NCBI GenBank assembly: GCA_031277615.1
Contig: JAITMC010000039.1
Span: 1 to 38,924 of the forward strand
DNA: 38,924 nt
Reading direction: 5' to 3'
Source of the DNA: Chryseobacterium sp.
GTDB lineage: Bacteria; Bacteroidota; Bacteroidia; Flavobacteriales; Weeksellaceae
The notes beneath the pieces were generated by a model. It saw only the letters and a program-made list of their open reading frames with translations, had not been told where the DNA came from and made no database searches. The translations under genes and the position numbers were made by a program. The first letter of the stretch is position 1. Every line of letters starts with the position of its first letter. Shown here piece by piece: positions 16,580 to 24,810 of this stretch.

Positions 16580-17071
16580 CTCATGTTCTTCAGATTTTTT
16601 CAGCGATTCCGGTTTCGCTATAAAATATCCTATAGTTGGAAGGATAAAAGACAATAATAGCGGCAAAATAAAATCAAGTCCTGAACCATCCAGAAGGAGG
16701 ATGAAAGGATAGAAACTGGCATTGAAGGCTATAAATGCCATCGTAAAAACAAAACTGCTCTTATTACCTGTTGAAAGAATATTAAAACCGCCTCCGAAAT
16801 GGTCAAATAATCCCGAGCAGGCAAACAGAAAAACGTTGATGAAAAATATCCAAAGTACAGATTTATACGTCATATTCTTTTTCCGGTTGAGATATCCCGC
16901 ATAGACCGGAAGAAGCGTTAAAACTCCTGAAACAATATAATCCAGAGCATTGGTATCCTCTCCCATTCCGCCACCGGAGGGTCTCATAAAGAAATACATA
17001 GCGAAAAAAAACAGACTGATAAGATAAGTAACCGTAACATTATTCATATTTCCAAGATCTGGTTTTATCAT
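16577..17071 (-). CDS. Small integral membrane protein, unknown
   Basis: 164 residues with five hydrophobic segments (about 12-30, 43-61, 70-88, 104-127 and 130-151) and a charged tail KPESLKKSEEHE. No known domain is recognised. The start at 17071 overlaps the stop of the upstream gene as TAATG, suggesting translational coupling. An ATG eight codons later (17047, MNNVTVTYLI) is an equally good start. The stop lies inside the dispersed element copy. Confidence 0.7.
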   Translation of the reverse strand: MIKPDLGNMNNVTVTYLISLFFFAMYFFMRPSGGGMGEDTNALDYIVSGVLTLLPVYAGYLNRKKNMTYKSVLWIFFINVFLFACSGLFDHFGGGFNILSTGNKSSFVFTMAFIAFNASFYPFILLLDGSGLDFILPLLLSFILPTIGYFIAKPESLKKSEEHE

Positions 17072-17520
17072 TAATACTGCTTTTCAAGAATGTCATAATG
17101 AATGGTATTCATCATTTTCTCTGTCATAGCATCCCCATCTACTTTGATGCGTTCCGGAATATAGGATGATAAGGTAATGGTCTTATCTTTATTCACCATA
17201 ACCACCGACTCTTCCAGAATCTGATCGCCTACAAAAAACTGAATTCTGTTTTCTGTCAGCCTCCAGAAAGAAAGCCGCGGCTCACCCGGAATACAGTCAC
17301 CTGTTTTCCCTTCTACATAATTATAAACAGCGTATCCATCTTCCCTGATCGAATAATTTCTCATCAGCCGGCAGTTATCAAAAGCCTTCACCTCCTTTTT
17401 ACCATCCTCATAAAATCCGGCTTCCTTCAACTTCCAGAATCCCGTAACCTCTTCTTTTTTTATTTTCTGCGCATTCAACAGTGAACCCGCCACAAAAAGC
17501 AACATAACAGCCCCTCTCAT
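17071..17520 (-). CDS. Secreted lipocalin-like small protein
   Basis: 149 residues from the ATG at 17520, the first that gives a signal peptide (MRGAVMLLFVAGSLLNAQ). The frame extends upstream through a terminator hairpin, so earlier ATGs are rejected. The mature part begins VTGFWKLKEAGFYEDGKKE and shows alternating beta strands with two Cys (DNC and GDC). The opening GxWK pattern is like bacterial lipocalin-like domains. Ligand and function are unknown. It overlaps the next membrane-protein gene by one base and probably forms a two-gene operon with it. Confidence 0.65.
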   Translation of the reverse strand: MRGAVMLLFVAGSLLNAQKIKKEEVTGFWKLKEAGFYEDGKKEVKAFDNCRLMRNYSIREDGYAVYNYVEGKTGDCIPGEPRLSFWRLTENRIQFFVGDQILEESVVMVNKDKTITLSSYIPERIKVDGDAMTEKMMNTIHYDILEKQY

Positions 17521-17580
17521 TTTATCTGATTTTTTTTTGTTAACGAACGAAAATATCATCATCTTACTGTTCAGTATTGA

Positions 17581-17633
17581 TGTTTTTTGGATTCCGGGGG
17601 CGGCCTCCGGCCGCCCCCAGAATCCAAAAAACA
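17581..17633 (-). terminator. Exceptionally strong terminator
   Basis: Two 25-base arms (17581-17605 and 17609-17633) surround a 3-base loop. The single non-identity becomes a G-U pair in the leftward RNA, so the stem is fully paired. GC-rich in the centre and A/T-rich at the ends, it ends the 17655-19679 transcript and separates it from the downstream pair. Confidence 0.9.
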
Positions 17634-17654
17634 CTCTTAAATCCGTATAATCAA

Positions 17655-19679
17655 TTACTTAAACCTCTTTTTAAAACTAAACCGGATCATATTCATCAAT
17701 CCCGGTTCTATGATATCAATTCCCAGTCCAAAATTGCTGTCGGCAACCTGATGATGGTCTTTTCTGAAGGTTTCAAACTCTTCCTGCGGAATTTCAAGGT
17801 TCACCAGCGGATGATATTCTATAAACACCGAAGCTCCGTTTTTAGTGACCTTTTTACGGCTTTTATAGTCAAAATAAGGATTATTGATAGTACATTCCTG
17901 CACTGTATATTTTTCTTCCGTATCGATTTTCTGATCTGTACTGAGGTGAATTTCATATTTTTCACGGTCGAAATTATGCCAGAACGGGAGATCTTTATGC
18001 ATAAAATCGCGGGCTGCCGATTTCACAACATTCCGGTCAAAGTACATCAGAAAACGGTTATTCTGCGGATCCGTATAATAAGGATTGTCGATGTTCGCAG
18101 TATATCGGATCTTAAATTCATTCAGTTTTTTATCATCGCTGATGATATCGATGGTAGCATCTTTAAAAACAGTTCTTACATCTGTCCCGTTTCGGTCGCT
18201 GGAATAATTCAGTCCATAAAAAAGAAAATTGTTCCAGCTGTCTATGATTTCTCTTTTATGGGTACTTTTAAAATATCTTCTCATGGCATTGGCCCGGTTT
18301 CCTTTATATAGTGTGGTCAGCGTTAGGAGTCCGGTTGAATTCCGGGCATTCAGCTCCACTTTTTCATCAATACAATAGTAGGAGAAACGGTAAGGAGCCC
18401 TTTCTTTCAGTACCTGTTCCGGTTTTATTTCCAGATAGTGCATAAAATACATGAAGCCCCGGTTTTCAATAAGGCCGAATTCATCGCGGATCGTAGGATC
18501 TACAAAATACTCCTGCCCTTTGTAGTTCACTTTCAGCACGACATGATTGAAACTGAGGAGTGACGGAAGATAATACCGGATATAATAATCCGTATGAAAA
18601 TTCACGAGAACCACGGAAGCATCCACTCCTATATAGTCTAAAATAACTTTCAGTAAAACCGATTTCGCTTTACAGTCTCCCTGCTTGTTTTCATACGTTA
18701 CGGACGGTTCCTGCGGCTTATGACCATTCATTTCATCTGCATTGAAGATATAATAGATATGATTCTGAACGTATTCGATAGCGAATTGTAATTTTTCGTC
18801 CTGACCGGTAATTTCATCCAGCTTCTGTATAAGATTCGGAGCAAAATCAGGAAGGTAGGATTTGCTGAAAATATCACTATAGATAGGTACAATATAATTG
18901 GAGAGGTCTTTCCAGGTACTTTCCGTAGCAAAATCAATAAATGGAAAGATTTCACGGCCTGCATCCACAGGATTGATGTAATTTTCTTCCTCAATTACAA
19001 ACCGTTCACCCTTTTTCAGATGGCCGATTTCCGGTTCCAGGACATTTCCCTGCCCGTCCCTGAAAAATGTCTTTTTATAGGCAATAGTCTGCTCCCGTTC
19101 ATTGATAAACGTAAATTTAAAGCTGCCATATGCCCAGTAATTATCCGGGCTTACCCATACATATTTTGAAAACTCCTTTCTGAGAAAATCCCTTTCCGTA
19201 AAAGCTTTCACCCGTGAATCTTCAAGAATCAAAACATCATAAAGCCGTAAATCCCTGATGGTAATATTGATCTTTTTATTACTGCTTAAAATCCCGCCGC
19301 TGCTTTGATTTTCACTGTCCAGCACTTTTATACCGGTATCCGGTATTTTATCGATGAGTACCCCATCCCTTAAAACGGAGATTCTGTGAATAAGATACAC
19401 CTCATTTTCTTCCACAATAACATCTGAAACGGAAGCTCTTTCAAGATTTCCCGGCTCATTGAGCGTGTAAGCCATACAGGCATATTCACTGTTTTCCTCA
19501 TTGCTGGTGAAATATTTTTTATCCAGAAAATAGCAGTAGTCTTTCCCTTCATCAATCTGTTTTCTGGCAAATTCTGAGTCTCTGATCTTACTGATCAGTG
19601 CTGCATCGTCAAGATTGCCTGCCCATATTTCGGGTTTCTGAATTTTATAATTTTCAATCTGAATCGGATTATTCATCAT
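17655..19679 (-). CDS. DUF3857 / transglutaminase-like protein, apparently cytoplasmic
   Basis: 674 residues. The N-terminal half is a beta-rich DUF3857-type domain (VIVEENEVYLIHRISVLRDG, later WVSPDNYWAYGSFKFTFINE). From about residue 300 follows a papain-fold transglutaminase-like domain with the triad visible: Cys in KQGDCKAKS, His in SFNHVVLKV and Asp in YFVDPTIRDE. A beta-rich C-terminal region completes it. Most family members in Bacteroidota carry a signal peptide; this one starts MMNNPIQIENYKIQKPEIWA with none, so it may act inside the cell or leave by another route. It is a single gene with its own strong terminator. Confidence 0.85.
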   Translation of the reverse strand: MMNNPIQIENYKIQKPEIWAGNLDDAALISKIRDSEFARKQIDEGKDYCYFLDKKYFTSNEENSEYACMAYTLNEPGNLERASVSDVIVEENEVYLIHRISVLRDGVLIDKIPDTGIKVLDSENQSSGGILSSNKKINITIRDLRLYDVLILEDSRVKAFTERDFLRKEFSKYVWVSPDNYWAYGSFKFTFINEREQTIAYKKTFFRDGQGNVLEPEIGHLKKGERFVIEEENYINPVDAGREIFPFIDFATESTWKDLSNYIVPIYSDIFSKSYLPDFAPNLIQKLDEITGQDEKLQFAIEYVQNHIYYIFNADEMNGHKPQEPSVTYENKQGDCKAKSVLLKVILDYIGVDASVVLVNFHTDYYIRYYLPSLLSFNHVVLKVNYKGQEYFVDPTIRDEFGLIENRGFMYFMHYLEIKPEQVLKERAPYRFSYYCIDEKVELNARNSTGLLTLTTLYKGNRANAMRRYFKSTHKREIIDSWNNFLFYGLNYSSDRNGTDVRTVFKDATIDIISDDKKLNEFKIRYTANIDNPYYTDPQNNRFLMYFDRNVVKSAARDFMHKDLPFWHNFDREKYEIHLSTDQKIDTEEKYTVQECTINNPYFDYKSRKKVTKNGASVFIEYHPLVNLEIPQEEFETFRKDHHQVADSNFGLGIDIIEPGLMNMIRFSFKKRFK

Positions 19680-19775
19680 AATATTTAAGAATTGTGATCT
19701 TTGGTTAAATCATTAGAAGCGCTCAAATTAAATAATTAAAAACTAAAAAACAATAGAAGAACTACGTCAAAATTA

Positions 19776-19790
19776 CGGCACGGAAATTGT
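19776..19790 (+). promoter_or_regulatory. Weak sigma-54-like site ahead of the DUF4377 gene
   Basis: CGGCACGgaaaTTGT resembles the -24/-12 consensus TGGCACG-N4-TTGC, with a mismatch at the first base and T in place of the final C. It lies 24 bases ahead of the ATG at 19814, so a transcript would start about 12 bases before it. It is offered as a candidate only. Confidence 0.3.
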
Positions 19791-19813
19791 CAGTTAGGGT
19801 TTAAAATAAGTTT

Positions 19814-20422
19814 ATGAAAAATATCACAACCATTCTAAAAGGAGCTGTACCCGCATTGGCATTGTTTACCATGACGCAATGTAATACAGTCAGCAATGCA
19901 GCAAACGAGAAAACATTCATCGTAGGGCCTGAAACAGCAGACTGTACTGGCGTAGCTCCCATGAAATGTCTTCAGATAAAAGAAAAAACTTCGGAGAACT
20001 GGTCTAATTTTTACAGCAATATCGAAGGATTCACCTATGAACCGGGTTACGAATATGTTCTGAAAGTAAAAACAGAAAAAATCGAGAACCCTCCAGCCGA
20101 TGCACCTTCTGAAAAATATATCCTGGTAAAGCAGGTTTCGAAAACTAAAAAAGCGACTGCTGATTCCGCTGAAAAAACATTAATCGTAGGACCGCAGACT
20201 GTAGACTGCTCAGCAGGTGCAGGCCGTATGAAATGTATGCAGGTAAAAGAAAGTGCTTCCGGAAGCTGGACCAATTTCTACAGCAATATCGAAGGATTTA
20301 ATTATGAGCCGGGATATGAATATGTTCTGAAAGTAAAAACAGAAAAGATCGCCAACCCGCCGGCAGATGCTTCTTCTATAAAATACACCCTGGTAGAACA
20401 GGTTTCTAAAACGAAAAAATAA
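19814..20422 (+). CDS. Lipoprotein with two DUF4377 domains
   Basis: 202 residues. A lipoprotein-type signal ends near Cys 23 (ALFTMTQC). Two DUF4377 copies follow, about residues 33-112 and 121-202, nearly identical in their cores. Each has KTxIVGPxTxDC, MKC(L/M)Q(I/V)KE, WxNFYSNIEGF and YEPGYEYVLKVKTEKI, then NPPADA. Each copy carries a paired Cys. The domain often accompanies META-domain (heat-shock HslJ-like) lipoproteins; its function is unknown. The near identity of the copies points to a recent internal duplication. Confidence 0.85.
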   Translation: MKNITTILKGAVPALALFTMTQCNTVSNAANEKTFIVGPETADCTGVAPMKCLQIKEKTSENWSNFYSNIEGFTYEPGYEYVLKVKTEKIENPPADAPSEKYILVKQVSKTKKATADSAEKTLIVGPQTVDCSAGAGRMKCMQVKESASGSWTNFYSNIEGFNYEPGYEYVLKVKTEKIANPPADASSIKYTLVEQVSKTKK

Positions 20423-20457
20423 TAAAAAACGCCCGGCTGCGCCGGGCGTTTTTTATT
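20421..20457 (+). terminator. Terminator of the DUF4377 gene
   Basis: A perfect 17-base inverted repeat (20421-20437 and 20441-20457) with loop TGC has a GCCCGGC/GCCGGGC core and a T run. It overlaps the final base pairs of the stop codon. Confidence 0.95.
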
Positions 20458-20465
20458 ATTTTTTG

Positions 20466-20560
20466 AGGGAAGAGGGATGAGTGAAGATGGAAGTTACGAT
20501 CAGTCTGAAAACATGATGCAGCCAATTGATTAACAGTTTCAGCATAGTTTAGTAAAATAT
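20466..20560. repeat. Partial copy of the dispersed intergenic element
   Basis: GAGTGAAGATGGAAGTTACG (from 20479) matches the left-arm GGAAGATGGAAG words of the copies at 16479 and 27988. The complementary CATCC/CTTCC words lie in the tandem repeat just to the right. The match is short and the copy looks rearranged. Confidence 0.35.
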
Positions 20561-20800
20561 CTCTGAACCTCAGACCTCCAAAAACATCCCGCATCCATCC
20601 TCCATCATCCTTCCACATCCATACAACCCCATTTTACAGACTGCATCAGCACAACATAAACACCTCTGAACCTCAGACTTCCAAAAACATCCTTCATCCA
20701 TCATCCTTCCGCATCCATACAACCCCATTTTACAGACTGCATCAGCACAACATAAATACCTCTGAACCTCAGACCTCCAAAAACATCCCGCATCCAGCTC
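20561..20800. repeat. Tandem repeat of about 100 bases
   Basis: Units start with CTCTGAACCTCAGAC at 20561, 20664 and 20760. Unit 1 is 103 bases, unit 2 is 96 and the third is cut off by the start of the SPFH reading frame. Units 1 and 2 differ by a 7-base TCCTCCA insertion and a few substitutions. The right half of each unit holds CCCCATTTTACAGACTGCAT. No reading frame is conserved between units, so the repeat is non-coding. Confidence 0.85.
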
Positions 20801-20813
20801 CCATCACCCTTTC

Positions 20814-21746
20814 CTAAAACTCTCTCTTCGGAGGTTCCGGATATTTCCCTTTATTGGCTTCCCCTACCGTATTGGCAGTCGTCATAGCCACTACAAGATC
20901 ATTCAGCATATTGCTTGCTGCGGTGGGTGAATTCGGAAGGAGCACCAGGTTGCTTCGGTTGCTTGCCCCTACGGAATGTAAGGTATCATAATGCTGGGTC
21001 ACTACGATCAGGGCAGATGCTTCGTGAGAATTGATGTCTACATTATTCAGCATGCGGACAGATTCTTCAAGACCTTTTGCAATTTCCCTTCTCTGGTCTG
21101 CAATCCCCTGTCCCTGTAGTTTTTTAGATTCCGCTTCTGCTTTGGCTACCGCTACAATTCTGATTCTCTGAGCTTCAGACTCATATTCGGCGGCAGTTTT
21201 TTCTCTTTCAGCAGCGTTGATTCTGTTCATGGCATGTTTTACCTGCTCATCCGGATCAATATCCGTTACCAGAGCTTTGATAATATCATATCCGTAACTG
21301 TTCATGGCTTCCTGAAGTTCGCTTTTTACGGCTACGGCAATATCATCCTTTCTTACGAAAACATCATCCAGTTTCAGCTTGGGAACCTCAGCACGAACCA
21401 CATCAAATACAAAAGAGGTAATCTGGTTTTCCGGATTTTCCAGACGGTAATACGCATCGCCTACCTGATTTCTGATCACCTGGTACTGAACGGATATTTT
21501 CATTTTGATGAATACGTTGTCCAGGGTTTTGGTATCGATCATCACATCCAGCTGCTGGATTCTCAGATTCAGCCTTTTTGCGATCTGGTCAATAATCGGA
21601 AGTTTAAGGTGCAGCCCGGAATGTCTTACCGTCTGAAATTTCCCAAAACGTTCAATGATAGCTGCTGTTTCCTGTTTCACCACAAAAAAGGAAGCGAATA
21701 AAATAATTAACCCGAAAAAAATAATGGGCGCTAAATAAAGACTCAT
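20814..21746 (-). CDS. SPFH/band 7 (stomatin-like) membrane protein
   Basis: 310 residues. One N-terminal transmembrane segment (about 4-24) is followed by the SPFH domain (VVKQETAAIIERFGKFQTVR to about 200). A helical coiled region comes next (NRINAAEREKTAAEYESEAQ, AEAESKKLQGQG) and then an oligomerisation tail with SNRSNLVLLPNS. The layout matches the QmcA/stomatin branch, which forms large ring cages on the inner membrane and often partners with proteases such as FtsH or NfeD. No NfeD-like gene is adjacent here. Confidence 0.9.
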   Translation of the reverse strand: MSLYLAPIIFFGLIILFASFFVVKQETAAIIERFGKFQTVRHSGLHLKLPIIDQIAKRLNLRIQQLDVMIDTKTLDNVFIKMKISVQYQVIRNQVGDAYYRLENPENQITSFVFDVVRAEVPKLKLDDVFVRKDDIAVAVKSELQEAMNSYGYDIIKALVTDIDPDEQVKHAMNRINAAEREKTAAEYESEAQRIRIVAVAKAEAESKKLQGQGIADQRREIAKGLEESVRMLNNVDINSHEASALIVVTQHYDTLHSVGASNRSNLVLLPNSPTAASNMLNDLVVAMTTANTVGEANKGKYPEPPKREF

Positions 21747-21826
21747 AGTTTAATTTTTATTAGTTCTGATAAAGATAAAATAATTTAGTCTTAAATCTGC
21801 TATATTTACACCTAATAAACTATACC

Positions 21827-22579
21827 ATGAAAATTATTCTATTAACTTTACTACTGACCATATCCGGTTTGCAGAGCCAGGAACACAAGCCTTATTATCC
21901 GCATCTCGACAATCTGTTTTTAAACAATAAAAAGGAGTCTTACAATTATTTTGTATACAATAAAACCAATCTGATCACAGAATTATTAAGAATCAGGCAA
22001 AAAACATACTATAATAATTATTCTTCCAGTTATAGCCAGTATGGGGTCAGTTCTTTTACAGACCTCGAAATCATTCCTTTACAGCAAAATATTGATAATC
22101 TTTTTTCTACAGGGATTAATTTATGTCTTCTGGGTGATAAAAAAGTACATATCCCGTTAACCTATAACGAGTCTTTTCAGAATGACGGTGAGCAGAGAAC
22201 AAACAGGGACTTTAACAAAATGGAGTCTACATTGCAACTCTCCCACCAGGATAAGGTTGTTCTTTCTTTTCCTTTCCGCATGCTCAATCCTTTTATAACG
22301 AATAAAGATCTGAACGTAGAATTTTTCGTCTCGTCAATCGACACCACTATCGATAAAGAAAAAAAAACATTTTTTATTGCTACAGGAAGATTCAGTAAAG
22401 CTTTTTATCTGAAAGACAGCGGAGTAAACAGTTTACAGATCAAAAAGCTGGTTTTTGAATTCATCAATGATGAACTATCGGTCAAAGCCCTTTACCCTGC
22501 TTCAACCGGATATCACAATGATGAGTATACTGAATCCAGAAGTTCGATTCTTATTGTAAAAGTACCCTTTCAGCTTTAA
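21827..22579 (+). CDS. Secreted protein of unknown function
   Basis: 250 residues with a clear signal peptide (MKIILLTLLLTISGLQSQ). The mature chain is mixed beta with many Asn/Tyr/Lys, ending SSILIVKVPFQL. No catalytic motif or repeat is seen and I recognise no family. It is divergent from the SPFH gene across an 80-base gap. Its stop codon directly abuts the stop of the convergent dGTPase gene, so no separate terminator space exists. Confidence 0.65.
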   Translation: MKIILLTLLLTISGLQSQEHKPYYPHLDNLFLNNKKESYNYFVYNKTNLITELLRIRQKTYYNNYSSSYSQYGVSSFTDLEIIPLQQNIDNLFSTGINLCLLGDKKVHIPLTYNESFQNDGEQRTNRDFNKMESTLQLSHQDKVVLSFPFRMLNPFITNKDLNVEFFVSSIDTTIDKEKKTFFIATGRFSKAFYLKDSGVNSLQIKKLVFEFINDELSVKALYPASTGYHNDEYTESRSSILIVKVPFQL

Positions 22580-23938
22580 TTAAACGGTCATTCCGATATC
22601 AATTCCTTTGATTTTACGGTACAGGTCAGTGGCAAAATTATCCGTCATTCCTGAAACAAAATCAATGACTCCGAGAACTTTCTGGTAGTCTGTACCCTGT
22701 TCGTATACAAACTGTCTCGGAAGAAGTTTAAGGGCCTTTTTATCGTAGGACTTTCTTTCCTCTTCCGGTTTCAGAATGGATGGGATAAAATGATCCAGAA
22801 GTTCATACATTACATTGTAGCCGGCGTTCTCAATTTCCACGACCGCTTTATGGTTGTAGATCTTTTCAATGGAGAAAGATTCGATGTCGTGCAAAGCTCT
22901 GTTTTCAGCTTTATAGATATCGAGGAGGGCTTTATCCAGATTTCCTTCAAGGATGGTTTCAAAATTATTCCTGTAGATTTCGAGAGAATTATTGATCAGG
23001 GCATTAATCGCTTTTGCTCTCAGGTATGATATTTTTTCATTTTCGTTGGAGATGGAAGCCAGTTTGTTTTTCACCCGGTCCATATCGCTGCCTTCTGATT
23101 TTACCAGTTCGAAAAACAGGTTTTCACAATCCGCCGTGGAGACAATTCCCAGTCTGTGGGCATCTTCCATATCGATGATATTGTAGCAGATATCATCAGC
23201 TGCTTCTACCAGCCATACAAACGGATGTCTTTTGAAAATATGCGGTTCATCACATTCGGAAATAAGCTGGGTGCTTTTCGCTATTTCAAGGAATATATCT
23301 TTTTCATTCTGGAAAAATCCGAATTTCTTCCGGTGGATAATTCCTTTTTTTCTGGCCACCGCTTCACACGGATATTTTGCAATACTGGCCAGTGTAGAAA
23401 AGGTAAGCTGAATTCCTCCGGCATCTTTTCCCTGTTGCTGCTGAGCCAATACTCTGATGGCGTTGGCGTTTCCTTCAAAATTAACCAGATCTGCCCATTC
23501 TTTTTCATTGAACTTCAGCTTCAGGTCTTTTTCATTTCTTTCAAAATAGCTTGCAATGGCATCTTCCCCCGAATGTCCGAACGCGGGATTTCCCACATCA
23601 TGACACAGGCATGCCGCGGCGATCACATTTCCTAAATTATGGAGATAGAAGTTTCTGGAGTCTTCTGTAAGCTCATTTTTATAGGTTTCAGAGATAAATT
23701 CACCGATAATACTTCCCAAACTTCTTCCTACTGATGATACTTCCAGGGAGTGCGTCAGCCTGTTATGCACAAAAACACTTCCGGGAAGAGGAAAAACCTG
23801 GGTTTTATTCTGGAGCCTTCTGAAGGCGGAAGAAAAAATAATACGGTCGAAATCTCTCTGAAAATCAGTCCTTGAAGCTTTAGTATGTGGATTGTTCCCT
23901 GTACGCTGATTGGTAAAAATCTGGTTTAAGTTCATCAT
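22580..23938 (-). CDS. dgt: Deoxyguanosinetriphosphate triphosphohydrolase
   Basis: 452 residues. This HD-superfamily dGTPase hydrolyses dGTP to deoxyguanosine and tripolyphosphate, tuning dNTP pools. Seen: the N-terminal RTDFQRDFDRIIFSSAFRRL block, His 63 in NRLTHSLEV, the HD pair His 113/Asp 114 in CLCHDVGNPAFGHSGED, and a later Asp in AADDICYNIIDMEDAH. Length is normal. A start one codon later (MNLNQIF, 23935) is equally possible. It is divergent from the glycosylase gene, so two nucleic-acid maintenance genes share a short promoter region. Confidence 0.93.
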   Translation of the reverse strand: MMNLNQIFTNQRTGNNPHTKASRTDFQRDFDRIIFSSAFRRLQNKTQVFPLPGSVFVHNRLTHSLEVSSVGRSLGSIIGEFISETYKNELTEDSRNFYLHNLGNVIAAACLCHDVGNPAFGHSGEDAIASYFERNEKDLKLKFNEKEWADLVNFEGNANAIRVLAQQQQGKDAGGIQLTFSTLASIAKYPCEAVARKKGIIHRKKFGFFQNEKDIFLEIAKSTQLISECDEPHIFKRHPFVWLVEAADDICYNIIDMEDAHRLGIVSTADCENLFFELVKSEGSDMDRVKNKLASISNENEKISYLRAKAINALINNSLEIYRNNFETILEGNLDKALLDIYKAENRALHDIESFSIEKIYNHKAVVEIENAGYNVMYELLDHFIPSILKPEEERKSYDKKALKLLPRQFVYEQGTDYQKVLGVIDFVSGMTDNFATDLYRKIKGIDIGMTV

Positions 23939-24005
23939 TTTTCAAAATTACTCCAAATTTTATTTTTACGGAATAGTATTTGAACTTTTATTGAAAAGCA
24001 AAGCT

Positions 24006-24743
24006 ATGCCTGAAGGTCCATCCATACTTATTATGAAAGAAAACCTGCAGCATTTTGTCGGGAAAACCGTGACAGAAGCTTCGGGTAATGCCCAATTCGA
24101 TAAAGACCCCCTGATTGGCCGTACTCTCATTGAGATCCGTACTTTTGGAAAACAAACCTATCTTGTCTTCGGGGAATATGCGGTCCGGATTCATTTGCTG
24201 ATGTTCGGCTCTTACAGTGTTGACGAACAGACCAAGCCCGATAAAAGCCTCCGCCTTTCGCTTCAATTCCACACAGAAAGTATGTATTTTTATACCTGTT
24301 CTGTAAAACTTGTTGACAAGAATTTCCTGGAGTCCATCGACTGGGAAGCGGATGTGATGAGTGAAGCCTGGAGTCCTGAAAAAGCAGAACAGAAACTGAA
24401 AGCCAGACCTGAAATGATGGTGTGCGATGCTTTGATGAATCAGGATATTTTTTCAGGAGTAGGAAATATCATCAAAAATGAAGTTCTTTTCAGAATCGGC
24501 GTTCAGCCGGAAAGCCTTGTCGGAAAACTGCCGGCTAAAAAACGAAAGGAACTCATCAAAGAAGCGAGAAACTACAGCTTTGATTTTCTGGAATGGAAAA
24601 AAGCATTTGTTCTGAAGAAACACTGGCTGGTTCATACGAAAACAACTTGTCCGGAATGTGGGCAGAAATTGGTAAAAAAACAAACCGGTCTCGGAAAACG
24701 AAGGAGCTTTTACTGTGAAAAGGATCAGAAGCTTTATGTTTAA
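24006..24743 (+). CDS. Fpg/Nei-family DNA glycosylase (endonuclease VIII-like)
   Basis: 245 residues from the ATG at 24006, which gives the required MPEGPS N-terminus: after Met removal Pro is the nucleophile and Glu the acid. An earlier in-frame start would block catalysis. The H2TH region holds DALMNQDIFSGVGNIIKNEV. The C-terminal zinc finger has CPECG and later RRSFYCEKDQ. The usual last Cys (CxxC) is Asp here, so zinc binding would use Asp or be lost. The protein excises damaged bases in base-excision repair. It is shorter than typical Fpg (about 270). Confidence 0.88.
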   Translation: MPEGPSILIMKENLQHFVGKTVTEASGNAQFDKDPLIGRTLIEIRTFGKQTYLVFGEYAVRIHLLMFGSYSVDEQTKPDKSLRLSLQFHTESMYFYTCSVKLVDKNFLESIDWEADVMSEAWSPEKAEQKLKARPEMMVCDALMNQDIFSGVGNIIKNEVLFRIGVQPESLVGKLPAKKRKELIKEARNYSFDFLEWKKAFVLKKHWLVHTKTTCPECGQKLVKKQTGLGKRRSFYCEKDQKLYV

Positions 24744-24767
24744 CTGTTCTACCCTATCTGAAGTGCC

Positions 24768-24784
24768 TAAGCAATCATTGCTTA
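24768..24784. terminator. Weak dyad between convergent genes
   Basis: TAAGCAATCATTGCTTA is a perfect 8+1+8 dyad in the 67-base gap between the glycosylase and LytTR stops. As a hairpin it would have a stem of about six and a small loop with no T run. It may be a weak bidirectional terminator or a protein-binding site. Confidence 0.3.
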
Positions 24785-24810
24785 TATGATCCTATTCAAT
24801 TACAGGTTCC

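Noticed and set aside
17577-18311. 244-codon plus-strand frame opposite the DUF3857 gene
   Set aside because: It runs antisense to a clearly coding gene and its translation is Ile/Phe-rich shadow sequence without a domain; it also starts inside a terminator hairpin.
20561-20800. Possible CRISPR array
   Set aside because: There are only two full units of about 100 bases with near-identical interiors, so there are no spacers and no cas genes nearby.
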